Source: Brevundimonas bacteroides DSM 4726 (GTDB taxonomy: Bacteria; Pseudomonadota; Alphaproteobacteria; Caulobacterales; Caulobacteraceae). Taken from it: 64,000 nucleotides of DNA. The notes under the pieces are model-generated. The model was not told where the DNA came from, searched no databases, and saw only the letters and a program-made list of their open reading frames with translations. Made by a program: the position numbers and the translations under genes. Within the stretch, counting starts at the first letter, position 1, and each line of letters begins with the position of its first letter. Positions 32,456 through 41,837 of this stretch are shown piece after piece. Where the stretch lies: contig NZ_JNIX01000009.1 of the NCBI RefSeq assembly GCF_000701445.1, positions 310,001-374,000 on the forward strand, written 5' to 3'.

Positions 32456-32871
32456 GCGTCAGTGCTCAATGTCTCCCCTGGCGATTGATCTGACGGAGCG
32501 GTGTCGCGTCTGAGATGTTACTCGCCGCTACATCGAAGCACCCGCAAGGTGGAGGCGTTGCAAAAGTCGATAGGTACTGCAGGCGGCGCCAGACGAGCTT
32601 GCCGGCTTGATGGCCGTCCTTGGCTTTGATCGCCCCGGCACCCTTACTGGACATCTCGCCCGACCCGACTTTGTTGGAGAGCCGCTCATCGGAAACGCCG
32701 ATGGCCACTAACGAGGCAGACCTCAACGTTAGGAACGCACCCCGACACGCTGCGGTCACCTTGGACCCGACGACGACCCGCACAGGAGAGCCGCTGCGCC
32801 GAGCCTGCGAGCAGCCGCTCCCTGGCTCGATGAGCCAGGGAGCGGACAACGTCAGCCGAAGAAGATGTGCC
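32456..32871. other. Stretch without a recognised gene
   Basis: A leftward open frame exists across 32466-33011, but its right part is a shadow of copB and its left part has no ribosome site or motif. The left part (reading KAKDGHQAGKLVWRRL then FATPPPCGCFDVAASN) could be a relic of something mobile. I cannot name it. Confidence 0.4.
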
Positions 32872-34491
32872 CTAGAACCACGTCCGGATGCCGACCACGA
32901 ACCGGGTCTCTTCCGAATTCTTGCCTTCGGCTTCGAGGAAGTCTGCCGTGCCCCCGAAGCTCTTGGTCCACTCCAGACCGACGTAGGGCGCAAATTCCTT
33001 GCGGAACTCATACCGTAGCCGCGCCCCGACCTGGAGCGTCGATAAGCCTGACCCGATCCCCAGCTCGGGGATGTCCTCCGCCGAAAACACCACCTCCGCT
33101 CGAGGCTGGACGATCCAGCGGTTGGTGATGCGTTGGTCGTACTCGGCCTCCGCCCGCGCCGTCAGCTCGCCCTTGTTGGAGAGGAACGCCGCCGCATCGA
33201 CCTCGAACCAGTAGGGCGCCAGCCCTTGCACACCCACGACGAGGTCGGTCCGGTCGCCCTCGGGGCGATAGGTCTGGCGCACGCCCGCCTGGAAGTCGAA
33301 GAACGGTCGGAACGCGCGGCTGTAAAGGGCCTGGAGCTCGGCCTCTTCGACGTCGCCGTCGAATGCCCCCTCCCCTTCAGATTTCCACCAGAAGCGGGTG
33401 ATGTCTCCGCCGATCCATCCTTGGGCATCCCAGGCGAATCCCTCTTCGCCGTCTCCAAAGCTGGCTTCGAGCTGGTCGAGGATGACGGCGGTGGTGCGCA
33501 CGTCCCCATTTTCGACCCGCAGCTGCTCGCGCGCCGCCGCCATTTCCGCAGGATCAAAGAAGGCGTCGGCGGCGTGGGCCGGGCCGCGCGTCGCACCCGG
33601 CGGGAGAGGCATCTCGGGCGGGCGACCCGGATTGTCCGCGCTCGTCGGCACGTTCGGCGGCATGGCCATGGCGGACATATCATGCCCAGGGGGCATCTGG
33701 CCCATGGCGGACATGTCGTGCCCGGCGTGAGGATCCAGCTGACCGGCCGTGGCCGGCCGCTGGCCAGCCTGCATCGCCGACATGTCGTGGCCGGCGTGTG
33801 GATCCGGCTGGCTTCCCGCGGACGACTGTTGGCCGCTCTGCATGGTCGACATGTCGTGGCCCGCCGGCATAGCCGGGGCCGCCGCCGCCTGACCCATGGC
33901 CGACATGTCATGCCCAGCGTGAGGGTTCGGCTGAACGCCGGATGAGGCTGGCGGGCTGGCCTGCATCGGCGACATGTCGTGGCCGGCGTGTGGATCCGGC
34001 TGGCTTCCCGCGGACGACTGTTGGCCACCCTGCATCGTTGACATGTCGTGGCCCGCCGGCATGGCCGGGGCCGCCGCCGCCTGACCCATGGCCGACATGT
34101 CATGCCCGGCGTGAAGGTTGGGCTGAACGCCGGCTGGGGCTGGCTGGCTGGTCTGCATCGTAGACATGTCGTGGCCGGCGTGAGGATCGGACTGGTCGGC
34201 CCCTGTCGGCGCAGCCTGCCCCATCGCCGACATATCGTGGCCCGCGTGCGGATCCGTCGCCGCCTGCGCCCGCTCGGGCACGGCGCCGATCGGGCAGACG
34301 GGCGCGCCAGGCGCGCCAACCCGGGACGGATCTCCGGTCGGTGCGCCGCGCCGCACACAGCCGGCTGGCAGCGGGGCGGCGGGCTGTGCAGCGGCCGATG
34401 CCGATCGGTGCCCGGCGTGGCTCTGAGCAAAGACCGGGCTGGCCGAGGCGGCGATCAGCAGGGGAACGAGACCGACAGATCGGCGGATCAT
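32872..34491 (-). CDS. copB: CopB copper-resistance outer membrane protein with long Met/His repeats
   Basis: 539 residues from the ATG at 34491, which overlaps the copA stop. Signal peptide LLIAASASPVFAQ, then about 250 residues containing ten GHDMS units, several as HAGHDMSAMGQ, separated by Pro/Ala/Gln linkers. The C-terminal 250 residues are the CopB beta-barrel: AILDQLEASFGDGEEGFAWDAQGWIGGD, FFDFQAGVRQTYRPEGDRTDL, ending in TRFVVGIRTWF. Binds or exports copper at the outer membrane. The repeat region is unusually long and contains a 192-bp near-perfect duplication, so repeat number probably varies. Last gene of the DUF305-copA-copB operon. Confidence 0.88.
   Translation of the reverse strand: MIRRSVGLVPLLIAASASPVFAQSHAGHRSASAAAQPAAPLPAGCVRRGAPTGDPSRVGAPGAPVCPIGAVPERAQAATDPHAGHDMSAMGQAAPTGADQSDPHAGHDMSTMQTSQPAPAGVQPNLHAGHDMSAMGQAAAAPAMPAGHDMSTMQGGQQSSAGSQPDPHAGHDMSPMQASPPASSGVQPNPHAGHDMSAMGQAAAAPAMPAGHDMSTMQSGQQSSAGSQPDPHAGHDMSAMQAGQRPATAGQLDPHAGHDMSAMGQMPPGHDMSAMAMPPNVPTSADNPGRPPEMPLPPGATRGPAHAADAFFDPAEMAAAREQLRVENGDVRTTAVILDQLEASFGDGEEGFAWDAQGWIGGDITRFWWKSEGEGAFDGDVEEAELQALYSRAFRPFFDFQAGVRQTYRPEGDRTDLVVGVQGLAPYWFEVDAAAFLSNKGELTARAEAEYDQRITNRWIVQPRAEVVFSAEDIPELGIGSGLSTLQVGARLRYEFRKEFAPYVGLEWTKSFGGTADFLEAEGKNSEETRFVVGIRTWF
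33700..34085. repeat. 192-bp tandem duplication inside copB
   Basis: Two nearly identical tandem units, each encoding about 64 residues with three GHDMS motifs; for instance GTGTGGATCCGGCTGGC recurs 192 bases apart (near 33797 and 33989). Edges are approximate. Confidence 0.75.
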
Positions 34492-36356
34492 GACGCGCCT
34501 CCTTCCAAGGGACGAACAGTGACGACGTTGAACATGCCGGCGTGCATGTGCATCAGCATGTGGCAGTGGAAGGCCCAGTCGCCTGGGGCGTCGGCGGTCA
34601 GGTCGAAGGTGACCTTGCCTCCCGGCGCGACGTTGACCGTGTGCTTGAGCGGCTGATGTCCTACAGGTCCGCCCGTCACCAGCTCGAAGAAGTGACCGTG
34701 CAGGTGGATGGGGTGGGCCATCATCGTGTCGTTGACCAGGGTCACCCGCACCCGCTCGTTCAGCTCGAAGCGGATCGGCTCGACGATCTCTGAGAACTTG
34801 CGCCCGTCGAATCCCCACATGAACCGTTCCATATTGCCGGTCAGGTGGATCTCCATTGTCCGGGACGGCGGGCGCTGATCCTTGTTCGGCGCCAGCGACA
34901 CCAGGTCGGTGTAAACCAGCACACGGTGGGGAACGTCCTGCAGCCCGAGCGGGCGCTCGCCAAGCCGGTTGGCCGGTGCCATGGCGATGGAGTCCACGCC
35001 CACCCCGACGGCCATATCAGGGGGCGCATTGTTGGGGTCGCGCATATTCATGCCCGCCATGCCGCCATGATCCATCCCGGCCATCGCACCCCCGGACTGC
35101 GTCGCCATGGCGCCGTGATCCATCCCCGCCATGGCTCCGCCCGCGGAACCGGCCATGGCACCATGGTCCATTCCCGCCATCGCACCATTCTGTGAGCCAC
35201 CCATCGCGCCATGGTCCATTCCGGCCATGTTCCCGTGATCCATGCCGCCCATACCCATGTCGCGCATGGTCAGGTTCGGGACCTCGCGAAGCGGCGGAAC
35301 CTCGGCCGTCATGCCTAGGCGGGGGGCCAGGGTGGCCCGGCCCATTCCGGAGCGGTCGATGGCCTCGGAAACGATGGTGTAGGCGCGGTCCTCGGTCGGC
35401 CGGACGATGACGTCATACGTCTCGGCGACCGAGATCTGGAACTCGTCGGTCTCGACGGGACGCACGTTTTCGCCGTCGGCATTGACCACCGTCATCGGCA
35501 GGCCGGGGATGCGGACGTTGAAGATCGACATGGCCGAGGCGTTGATGACGCGCAGGCGGACCCGTTCTCCCGGCCGGAACAGGCCCGTCCAGTTCTCCTG
35601 GGGCCCGTGACCGTTGATCAGATAGGTGTAGGTGGTGCCGTTGACGTCGAGGATGTCGCGCGGATCCATCCGCATTTCGCCCCACATCCGGCGCTCTTCC
35701 AGGCTGAAGCGGTCGCTGCCGTCGAAGAGACCTGAAAGGCTGGTCCGTTGCCGGTTGAAGTAGCCTGGGCTCTTCTTCAGCTTGTCGAGGATTTCATGCG
35801 GATTCATGAAACTCCAGTCCGACAGGACCAGCACATGCTCGCGGTCGTAGGCCACGGGGTCGGCGCCCGCCGGGTCGACGACGATCGGGCCGTAGTGCCC
35901 CAGAGCCTCCTGAAGGCCGGAGTGGCTGTGGTACCAGAAGGTGCCCGATTGGATCAGCGGGAACTCGTATACGAAGGTCTCGCGGGGGCGGATGCCGGGG
36001 AAGCTGACCCCTGGAACGCCATCCATGTGGAACGGAAGAAGAATGCCATGCCAGTGGATGGAGGTGTCTTCGTCCAGGGTGTTGGTCACCGAAAGCCGCA
36101 CATTCTGGCCCTCCCGCAGGCGCAGGAGCGGCGCGGGGAGCACGCCGTTGATCGTGGTGGCCGTAGCGGTGCGCCCGTTCACGGTGAAGGGGGAATGACC
36201 GATGGTCAGATCGACGTTCGGGCCCGTCAGCGTGGGCAGGTCAGCGCGCAGCCCCAGTGAGCCCGTCTGGGCCCAGGCGGGCATCAGGCCCTGCAAAGCC
36301 GCAAGGCCCGCCCCCGCGGTGGCGCCGCGCAGCAGCATTCGACGATCCAGCTTCAT
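34488..36356 (-). CDS. copA: CopA-type periplasmic multicopper oxidase
   Basis: 622 residues. Twin-arginine leader (DRRMLLRGATAGAGLAALQG). Copper-site motifs in order: SIHWHGILLPF (type 2/3), FWYHSHSGLQEALG, and near the end HPIHLHGHFFEL and WAFHCHMLMHMHAGMF, including the type 1 site. Between domains 2 and 3 a Met-rich segment (about residues 360-430) repeats GMDHGAM and GMDHGNM. This is typical of PcoA/CopA, which oxidises Cu(I) and binds several copper ions in the periplasm. Overlaps copB by four bases. Probably transcribed from upstream of the two DUF305 genes or from its own 139-base leader, which contains an 8-bp inverted repeat. Confidence 0.93.
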   Translation of the reverse strand: MKLDRRMLLRGATAGAGLAALQGLMPAWAQTGSLGLRADLPTLTGPNVDLTIGHSPFTVNGRTATATTINGVLPAPLLRLREGQNVRLSVTNTLDEDTSIHWHGILLPFHMDGVPGVSFPGIRPRETFVYEFPLIQSGTFWYHSHSGLQEALGHYGPIVVDPAGADPVAYDREHVLVLSDWSFMNPHEILDKLKKSPGYFNRQRTSLSGLFDGSDRFSLEERRMWGEMRMDPRDILDVNGTTYTYLINGHGPQENWTGLFRPGERVRLRVINASAMSIFNVRIPGLPMTVVNADGENVRPVETDEFQISVAETYDVIVRPTEDRAYTIVSEAIDRSGMGRATLAPRLGMTAEVPPLREVPNLTMRDMGMGGMDHGNMAGMDHGAMGGSQNGAMAGMDHGAMAGSAGGAMAGMDHGAMATQSGGAMAGMDHGGMAGMNMRDPNNAPPDMAVGVGVDSIAMAPANRLGERPLGLQDVPHRVLVYTDLVSLAPNKDQRPPSRTMEIHLTGNMERFMWGFDGRKFSEIVEPIRFELNERVRVTLVNDTMMAHPIHLHGHFFELVTGGPVGHQPLKHTVNVAPGGKVTFDLTADAPGDWAFHCHMLMHMHAGMFNVVTVRPLEGGAS

Positions 36357-36376
36357 AGGATGCTCCTGAAAGACAG

Positions 36377-36403
36377 GATCGCCGCCTCCGCGAGACGGCG
36401 ATC
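36377..36403. promoter_or_regulatory. Inverted repeat in the copA leader
   Basis: GATCGCCG (36377-36384) and CGGCGATC (36396-36403), perfect 8-bp arms, 11-base loop, 21 bases before the copA start. Could be an operator or a weak attenuator; there is no T-run. Confidence 0.45.
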
Positions 36404-36495
36404 TATAGGGTCTTACGCAGACGCGACGGTCGGCCCTCGCGACAGGCTGCCGCAGTGCCGGCCCGACGAACGATTTCCGACGCCAGGCGCGGGAC

Positions 36496-36966
36496 CTACC
36501 GCCGCGCGAGGAGCGCCTTCATCTGCGCGATCTCCTGTTCCTGCGATCTGACGATGTCCTCGCAAAGACCGCGGACCTCCGGATCCGTCAAGGACGCCTG
36601 CTGACACATGAGGATTGCGCCTGAATGGTGCGGGATCATCGAACGCAGGAACTCGGTGTCGCCCACCGCCGCCTGCGTCCGCATGCCGTAGAAGCTGCCC
36701 AGGAACACCAGGGCGGCGGCACCGCCGATGAGCAGATTGGTCCGCTTCGACGGATACATCGATCGCATGAAGATCAACATGAGGATCGCCATGGGCGAAA
36801 CCATCATCAAGGTCATGTAGACGTTGTTTAGATTGAAGTAAAAATGATCGAGCGAGGCGATCATCGTGTACATCACCAAATACATGATGATGAAATCCAG
36901 GACGAGCTCCAGCCCGAACGACCGGTAGCTCCCCTTCATCGTGTGTCCTGCGTTCATGGTCTCCAT
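36496..36966 (-). CDS. DUF305 membrane protein
   Basis: 156 residues from the ATG at 36966 (GGAGGG seven bases upstream). Three predicted helices (LELVLDFIIMYLVMYTMIAS; MTLMMVSPMAILMLIFM; LLIGGAAALVFLGSFYG), then a DUF305 core with FLRSMIPHHSGAILMCQQASLTDPEVRGLCEDIVRSQEQEIAQM. The His-His and Met residues of this four-helix domain are thought to bind copper. Member of the copper operon between the double-DUF305 lipoprotein and copA. Confidence 0.82.
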   Translation of the reverse strand: METMNAGHTMKGSYRSFGLELVLDFIIMYLVMYTMIASLDHFYFNLNNVYMTLMMVSPMAILMLIFMRSMYPSKRTNLLIGGAAALVFLGSFYGMRTQAAVGDTEFLRSMIPHHSGAILMCQQASLTDPEVRGLCEDIVRSQEQEIAQMKALLARR

Positions 36967-36993
36967 GGATGCGCCCTCCTTCAAACGCCCATC

Positions 36994-37689
36994 TTACCCA
37001 GCCGCCGGTCGAACGGCGCCGGCCGGGCGGGCGTCCAGCCAAGCGCGCAGCTCAGCGATGTCCGCCGTCTGCATCTCGACCGTCTTCTGCGCCATGCGCC
37101 GGATGTCGGCGTCGTCACTTTCGCGCAGCACGACCTGCGACATGTCCAGCGCGCCCTGATGATGGGCGATCATCTTGCGGGCCCAGGTCTCGTCCGTGTC
37201 GGCGCCCACCGCGGCCATCATGGCGTCCTTCATCTTGGCTTCGGCCGACATGAAGGGATTTTCGGCGTCCGCCCCTGTCGCCGCCGCTCCGGCGGCCGCG
37301 CCTTCGTTCGCCTCGAGCCAACGCCGAAGCTCGGCGATGTCGCCCGTCTGCATCTCGAGGGTCTTCTGCGCCATCCGCCGGATTTCCGCGTCTTGGGTGT
37401 CCCGCAGAACGATCTCGGACATGTCGAGCGCCCCCTGGTGATGGGGGATCATCTTGCGCGCCCACGTCTCGCCGGCATCCGCTCCCGTCGCCGCCATCAT
37501 CGCCTCGTGCATCTTCGTCTCGGCGGCCGCGAACGGCGTCTGCGCCATCGCCATCGGCTCTTGGGCGGGCGCCGAGGCCTCGGATGACGCCTGCGCGGCC
37601 GGCTCTGCGGCCGGGCTGCAGGCCGTGATCACGACAGAGGAACAGCTGAGGGCCAAAAGGGACAGACGTGTGAGGGTCGGGGTGTACAT
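36994..37689 (-). CDS. Double DUF305 lipoprotein
   Basis: 231 residues with a lipobox-type leader (LALSCSSVVITACSP). Two tandem DUF305 domains of about 85 residues share most positions: AAETKMHEAMMAATGADAGETWARKMIPHHQGALDMSEIVLRD in the first, against SAEAKMKDAMMAAVGADTDETWARKMIAHHQGALDMSQVVLRE in the second (each continuous in the protein). This is an internal duplication within one gene. Likely a periplasmic, membrane-anchored copper binder. First gene of the leftward copper operon. Confidence 0.83.
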   Translation of the reverse strand: MYTPTLTRLSLLALSCSSVVITACSPAAEPAAQASSEASAPAQEPMAMAQTPFAAAETKMHEAMMAATGADAGETWARKMIPHHQGALDMSEIVLRDTQDAEIRRMAQKTLEMQTGDIAELRRWLEANEGAAAGAAATGADAENPFMSAEAKMKDAMMAAVGADTDETWARKMIAHHQGALDMSQVVLRESDDADIRRMAQKTVEMQTADIAELRAWLDARPAGAVRPAAG

Positions 37690-38016
37690 GAGAAGTCTCC
37701 TCTTGGCGCAATAGGACCGGGGTCAACGACCGGCTACGCGATGAATGTATCCGGCAGGGCTCACCAAGTGCGGATAGGATCGCCGCCTCGGTCGCCCGTG
37801 TCGAACGTCGATGCGGGCGTAATCCGGGCTCGCAGCCACGGTTCCGTCTCCAGAAAATATTCTCGAACACCGTTGCCTGAGATGAGGGAAGGCCGACCTG
37901 AATGCGTATAGCCATACAGAACTCGTCCTCTGCGCGGTGACTCCTCGGCCTTGAGGCGAAACAATCTGAGCAACGGAGCGTCTCGCCCCGGGCAGGCCAC
38001 CATTCGCGCATGGGCG
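37690..38016. other. Gene-free stretch upstream of the copper operon
   Basis: No supported coding frame. It must hold the promoter of the DUF305-copA-copB operon. No clear CueR- or CopR-type box was recognised. Confidence 0.5.
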
Positions 38017-38868
38017 TCAGGAACGCCCCCGGAACGGTTCCGCGAGTTGTCGCAGATACGCGCGCGGATAGTCGGGGCGGCCTGACACTCCGATCTGCCC
38101 CGCACGCGGCGTATCGGACCCGTGGCGGAAGGTCCCGAGAAGATGGTCCCAAAGACTGGTGAAGAGCCCGAAGTTGACGTCGCCATCGCTTTGCGACGCC
38201 AGATGATGGTGCCGATGGGCCGGAGCGACGGCCCAGATGTACACCAGCGGCCCGATCCTCATGTCGACGTTGGAATGCTGGAGCATCAACTGGATGGCGA
38301 CAGCGAAGGCCAGCAGCCAGGCGACGTCCATAGGCATGCCAAGAAGGACGAGGGGGGCGACACCCGCCGTCAGTTCAATGGCCTGATGCAGGGGGTGTTT
38401 CAACAGTCCGTTGAAGCCATACATCCTCTCCACGGAATGGTGCACGGCGTGAAGCGGCCATAGCGCCGGGATGCGGTGGCTGGCGTAGTGCGCCAGGGTG
38501 ATCCCCAGGTCCGCCACCAGGATGGCGAGCGCCAACTGCCCGTACAGAGGCCAGTCTTCGGGCCACACGCCCGAATACGGGAGAAGCCCCGACAACAGCG
38601 GGAGAACCAGAACGGAGGCGGCGATCGACAGCTCGTTGAAGACCGCATGGGCCACGTCGCGAGCACGGTCACCATGCGGTTCGTTCCAGATCGGCTCATA
38701 GGGAGCCAACCGCTCCATGGCGAACGACACCCCGAGGGCCAGGCCGAGCAGAAGCGGCAGGACCCACGGGGGTTGGCCGGTTTGGACGGCGCTCATGGCC
38801 GCCCAGAGAAAGCCGACGAAAAAACACGGCGCATAGGCCAGGCGGATCACAAACCGTAGAGCGGACAT
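38017..38868 (-). CDS. Sterol desaturase/fatty acid hydroxylase family protein
   Basis: 283 residues, several membrane helices and the di-iron His clusters of the family in order: LAHYASHR (HxxxH), LHAVHHS (HxxHH), then PLHQ and AHRHHHL. Such enzymes hydroxylate or desaturate membrane lipids or carotenoids using a membrane di-iron centre. Preceded by the AraC regulator on the same strand after 45 bases, so the two may be co-transcribed. The substrate cannot be told. Confidence 0.85.
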   Translation of the reverse strand: MSALRFVIRLAYAPCFFVGFLWAAMSAVQTGQPPWVLPLLLGLALGVSFAMERLAPYEPIWNEPHGDRARDVAHAVFNELSIAASVLVLPLLSGLLPYSGVWPEDWPLYGQLALAILVADLGITLAHYASHRIPALWPLHAVHHSVERMYGFNGLLKHPLHQAIELTAGVAPLVLLGMPMDVAWLLAFAVAIQLMLQHSNVDMRIGPLVYIWAVAPAHRHHHLASQSDGDVNFGLFTSLWDHLLGTFRHGSDTPRAGQIGVSGRPDYPRAYLRQLAEPFRGRS

Positions 38869-38913
38869 CGAGGACTCCTTTGAGCCTCGAACCTCGCATG
38901 GGGCTGAGCAGGC

Positions 38914-39654
38914 CTATTGAACGGAACGCTTGTCGCTCGGTCGAACGACTTGGGCGGCCTCGAACGGCGTCACCCCGAACATGCGCTTCATCGTTCGGTT
39001 TAGGTGGGCCTGGTCCGCGAACCCACCCGCGAGCGCGGCCTCCGACAGAGGGGCTCCGGCCGCCAAGGCGCGACCGGATCGCTCCAGCTTCCGCCACAGC
39101 AGCCACTGCGACAAGGGCGCCGACAACTGAGACTGCGCGAGCGCCCGAAGCCGGGCCGTCGAGAGATCGAGCGCGGAGGCCGCCCGCGCGATGGTTCCGG
39201 GCGCCGGGCTCTGCGAGGCCCTTAGCAAGGCCCATTCCAGCCGGGGATCCAGCACTCGAGTCGCTTCGCCGAGATCCGCCTTCAGTCCGCGCATGATCTG
39301 GTCCGTCGGCTCATTGCTCAGCAGCCGATCCCGCACGATGGGCGGGGCCGGACCCGCATCGTCGGGGGCGATCAGCGCGACGAGTTTGGAGGCGAGCGGC
39401 GTATGGGTCTCGACATAGACGAGGAGGACCACGTCCGCGCTCGCCGGCATGCGGTGGCGGACGCGAGGCGCAAGGATGAGCGCCTCACCCCACAGCTCAC
39501 GCCCTCTGTCCGCCGCCAGGTGAACCAGGCCCGAGCGCGCGGCCGTCAACTGAACCGCCACATGGGCATGGCTGTCGTGCGCCGCGCACGGGCCCTCGTA
39601 AGCGGCCCAGCCGTCGCCGAACACGAACACGGGTCTGGGGCTCGGAGACCACAT
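38914..39654 (-). CDS. AraC-family transcriptional regulator
   Basis: 246 residues. The N-terminal about 100 residues form a cupin-like sensing domain (SHAHVAVQLTAARSG, ALILAPRVRHRMPASADVVLL). The C-terminal 100 residues have two HTH units: ARAASALDLSTARLRALAQSQLSAPLSQWLLWRKLERSG, then SEAALAGGFADQAHLNRTMKRMFGVTPFEAAQ. The latter is the AraC signature. Likely controls the adjacent lipid-modifying gene and perhaps the divergent acyltransferase. The effector is unknown. Confidence 0.85.
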   Translation of the reverse strand: MWSPSPRPVFVFGDGWAAYEGPCAAHDSHAHVAVQLTAARSGLVHLAADRGRELWGEALILAPRVRHRMPASADVVLLVYVETHTPLASKLVALIAPDDAGPAPPIVRDRLLSNEPTDQIMRGLKADLGEATRVLDPRLEWALLRASQSPAPGTIARAASALDLSTARLRALAQSQLSAPLSQWLLWRKLERSGRALAAGAPLSEAALAGGFADQAHLNRTMKRMFGVTPFEAAQVVRPSDKRSVQ

Positions 39655-39880
39655 CGGGTTTCACATAGGCCGTGTCGGACGCTGCAGCCAGCGAGGCGAC
39701 GCCGAACGCAGAAGCGGGCGCCGTCCCCAGTGCGCGGCAAGCCGGTCGACCTGTTCCACCGACAGACCTGCCCGTGTGACACTTCATCCGGGGCCGGCGC
39801 GCCCGGCTGAGGGATAAGCGAGGCCGGTGCGTATATCCGAGGGGCAGGACGGCGATGGCCGTCCTTCATCGGGGCTGACC

Positions 39881-41008
39881 ATGACCTCCATCTCGCCTTC
39901 CAGCGAAGGCTATCCCGCCGACCTGCGCGCCCTGACGAGCCTGCGGGCCTTCCTGGCCTTGGGCGTCGTGCTGTTTCATTATCAGCTCCAATGGGATCCG
40001 GCGCTCGGCTTCAGTCCGATTATCGAGCGCAGCAGACTGGCGGTCGACGCCTTTTTCTTTCTGTCGGGGTTCATCCTCGCGCATGTCTATGGACCGTCCT
40101 TTGCGGCGGGCACGTTCAGCTACCGGCGCTTCATCGTGGCCCGCCTCGCGCGGCTGTACCCCTTGCATCTCGCGGTTCTGGCGGGAGCGACGGTCATGGT
40201 TTTGGGAGCGATGGCGGCCGGGGTCCGCTACGATCCCTCGACCTACACCCTGGAGGGTTTCCTCAAGACGCTGTTCCTGGTGCAGGCCTGGTTTCCCAGC
40301 GAGATCGGATACAACTGGAGCGGACCGAGTTGGTCCCTGTCGGCGGAGTGGTTCGCCTACCTCCTCTTTCCCGCCTACGCCTGGCTGGCTCTGCGGATGC
40401 GACGTCATCCGGGGGTGCTGCTGATCTTGGGCATCGTGGCCTACGTCGCCATCGACGCCCTCTATCGGGCAGCGTTCGGCAAGGTTCTGCCTCGGGCCGA
40501 GGATGACATGGGCATCCTGCGGATCGGGCCGGCCTTCCTCATTGGCGTGGCCATGTACGGTCTTGGCCGCAGCGTCGTTTGGCGTCCCCTCGTTTCCGTC
40601 GCGGCCTGCCTGGCGGCAACGGGACTGCTGCTGGCGGCCATGCAGATGTCGCTCGACGACCGTCTGGTCGTCGCCTTGGCTGCTCCCGTCGTCTTCTCCT
40701 GGTCCATGCTCGCCAAGACGCAGAGCGAGGGCTTTCTGGCGTCAGAGCCCCTGGTGTTTGCTGGTGAAGTCTCTTTCGCCTTCTATCTGGCGCACATGCC
40801 GCTCCTCGTCGCCTACAAGGGGATCGCAGCAGAGATGCGCGGGATCGACAGCGGTTTTTACATGGTCCCATGGGAGCTGGCTGGCCTGCTCCTCGTGACC
40901 GTGCTGGTTTCCGTGGCGTTGCATATGTTCGTCGAGCGGCCGGGCCGGAGCGCGATCCGCAGATGGTTTGAGAAACGCGACGTCAGACCTGTTGCGATCA
41001 GCGAGTAA
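39881..41008 (+). CDS. Acyltransferase 3 (OafA/YrhL-type) membrane protein
   Basis: 375 residues from the ATG at 39881; an upstream in-frame start at 39827 exists. About ten helices. Family marks: LTSLRAFLALGVVLFHYQL (catalytic His region), LAVDAFFFLSGFILAHVYG, YRRFIVARLARLYPLH, and SGPSWSLSAEWFAYLLFPAYAW. Transfers acyl groups to polysaccharide, lipid or small molecules on the outer face. Stands alone, divergent from the AraC gene. The acceptor is unknown. Confidence 0.85.
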   Translation: MTSISPSSEGYPADLRALTSLRAFLALGVVLFHYQLQWDPALGFSPIIERSRLAVDAFFFLSGFILAHVYGPSFAAGTFSYRRFIVARLARLYPLHLAVLAGATVMVLGAMAAGVRYDPSTYTLEGFLKTLFLVQAWFPSEIGYNWSGPSWSLSAEWFAYLLFPAYAWLALRMRRHPGVLLILGIVAYVAIDALYRAAFGKVLPRAEDDMGILRIGPAFLIGVAMYGLGRSVVWRPLVSVAACLAATGLLLAAMQMSLDDRLVVALAAPVVFSWSMLAKTQSEGFLASEPLVFAGEVSFAFYLAHMPLLVAYKGIAAEMRGIDSGFYMVPWELAGLLLVTVLVSVALHMFVERPGRSAIRRWFEKRDVRPVAISE

Positions 41009-41087
41009 GGGATGTGGCCGGAACGTCTTCTGCCGTTCACGCCCTCTCGACAGTCCGATCCGGGCCTCGGGGCTTGTTCCACCGCAG

Positions 41088-41837
41088 TCAGTGGACGATC
41101 TGACTCAGGAAGGTTCTGGCGCGGTCGCTGACTTCGCCTTTGAAAAAGGCTTCCGGCGGGGCGTCATCGATCAGGGCACCCTTGTCCATGAACAACACGC
41201 GGTCGGCAACCTGACGGGCAAAACCCATTTCGTGGGTGACGCAGATCATGGTCCGGCGTTCTTCGGTGAGGGCGATCATCACCTCCAGGACCTCATTGAC
41301 CATCTCCGGATCGAGCGCGGAGGTGGGCTCGTCGAACAGCAGGATCTCCGGGTCCATGGCCAGGGCGCGCGCGATGGCCGCGCGTTGCTGCTGTCCGCCC
41401 GACAGCTGGCCGGGGTATTTTTCCGCCTGATCGGCGAGGCGCACGCGCTCGAGAAGAACCCGCGCCCGAGCTTCAGCCTGCGCCCGGCCTTCCTTACGCG
41501 CCAACCGAGGAGCGAGGGTGCAGTTGTCGAGGACGCTCATGTGGGGAAACAGATTGAACTGTTGAAACACCATACCCGTCGTCTTCAGCGCGGCCTGGCT
41601 CGCGGCGGACTTGGAGGTCACATCCGCTCCCCCGATCAGGATCGCGCCCTCCTCCGGAACCTCCAGCCGATTGAGGCAGCGAATGAGAGTGGATTTTCCG
41701 GAGCCGGACGGACCACAGACCACCACGCGGGAGCCCGGAGCGATCTTGAGATCGATGCCGTGGAGCGCCTGGAAACTTCCGTACCATTTGCTGACCTGCC
41801 GCAGCTCGACGGCGGGGTGGGCGTGTTCGACGGTCAT
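41088..41837 (-). CDS. Polar amino acid ABC transporter ATP-binding protein
   Basis: 249 residues with Walker [11 protein letters not shown]-loop [14 protein letters not shown], signature [19 protein letters not shown], Walker [16 protein letters not shown] and H-loop CVTHEMGF: the GlnQ/AapP pattern. Energises the double permease encoded upstream. Starts within four bases of the end of the PLP-enzyme gene, so the operon order is binding protein, permease, PLP enzyme, ATPase, all overlapping. Confidence 0.93.
   Translation of the reverse strand: MTVEHAHPAVELRQVSKWYGSFQALHGIDLKIAPGSRVVVCGPSGSGKSTLIRCLNRLEVPEEGAILIGGADVTSKSAASQAALKTTGMVFQQFNLFPHMSVLDNCTLAPRLARKEGRAQAEARARVLLERVRLADQAEKYPGQLSGGQQQRAAIARALAMDPEILLFDEPTSALDPEMVNEVLEVMIALTEERRTMICVTHEMGFARQVADRVLFMDKGALIDDAPPEAFFKGEVSDRARTFLSQIVH

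Noticed and set aside
32466..33011. Minus-strand frame overlapping the copB end
   Set aside because: Half of it is out-of-frame copB and the rest has no recognisable domain; left as unassigned.
33133..33945. Plus-strand frame rich in Gly/Arg/His across copB
   Set aside because: Reverse reading of the GHDMS repeats of copB.
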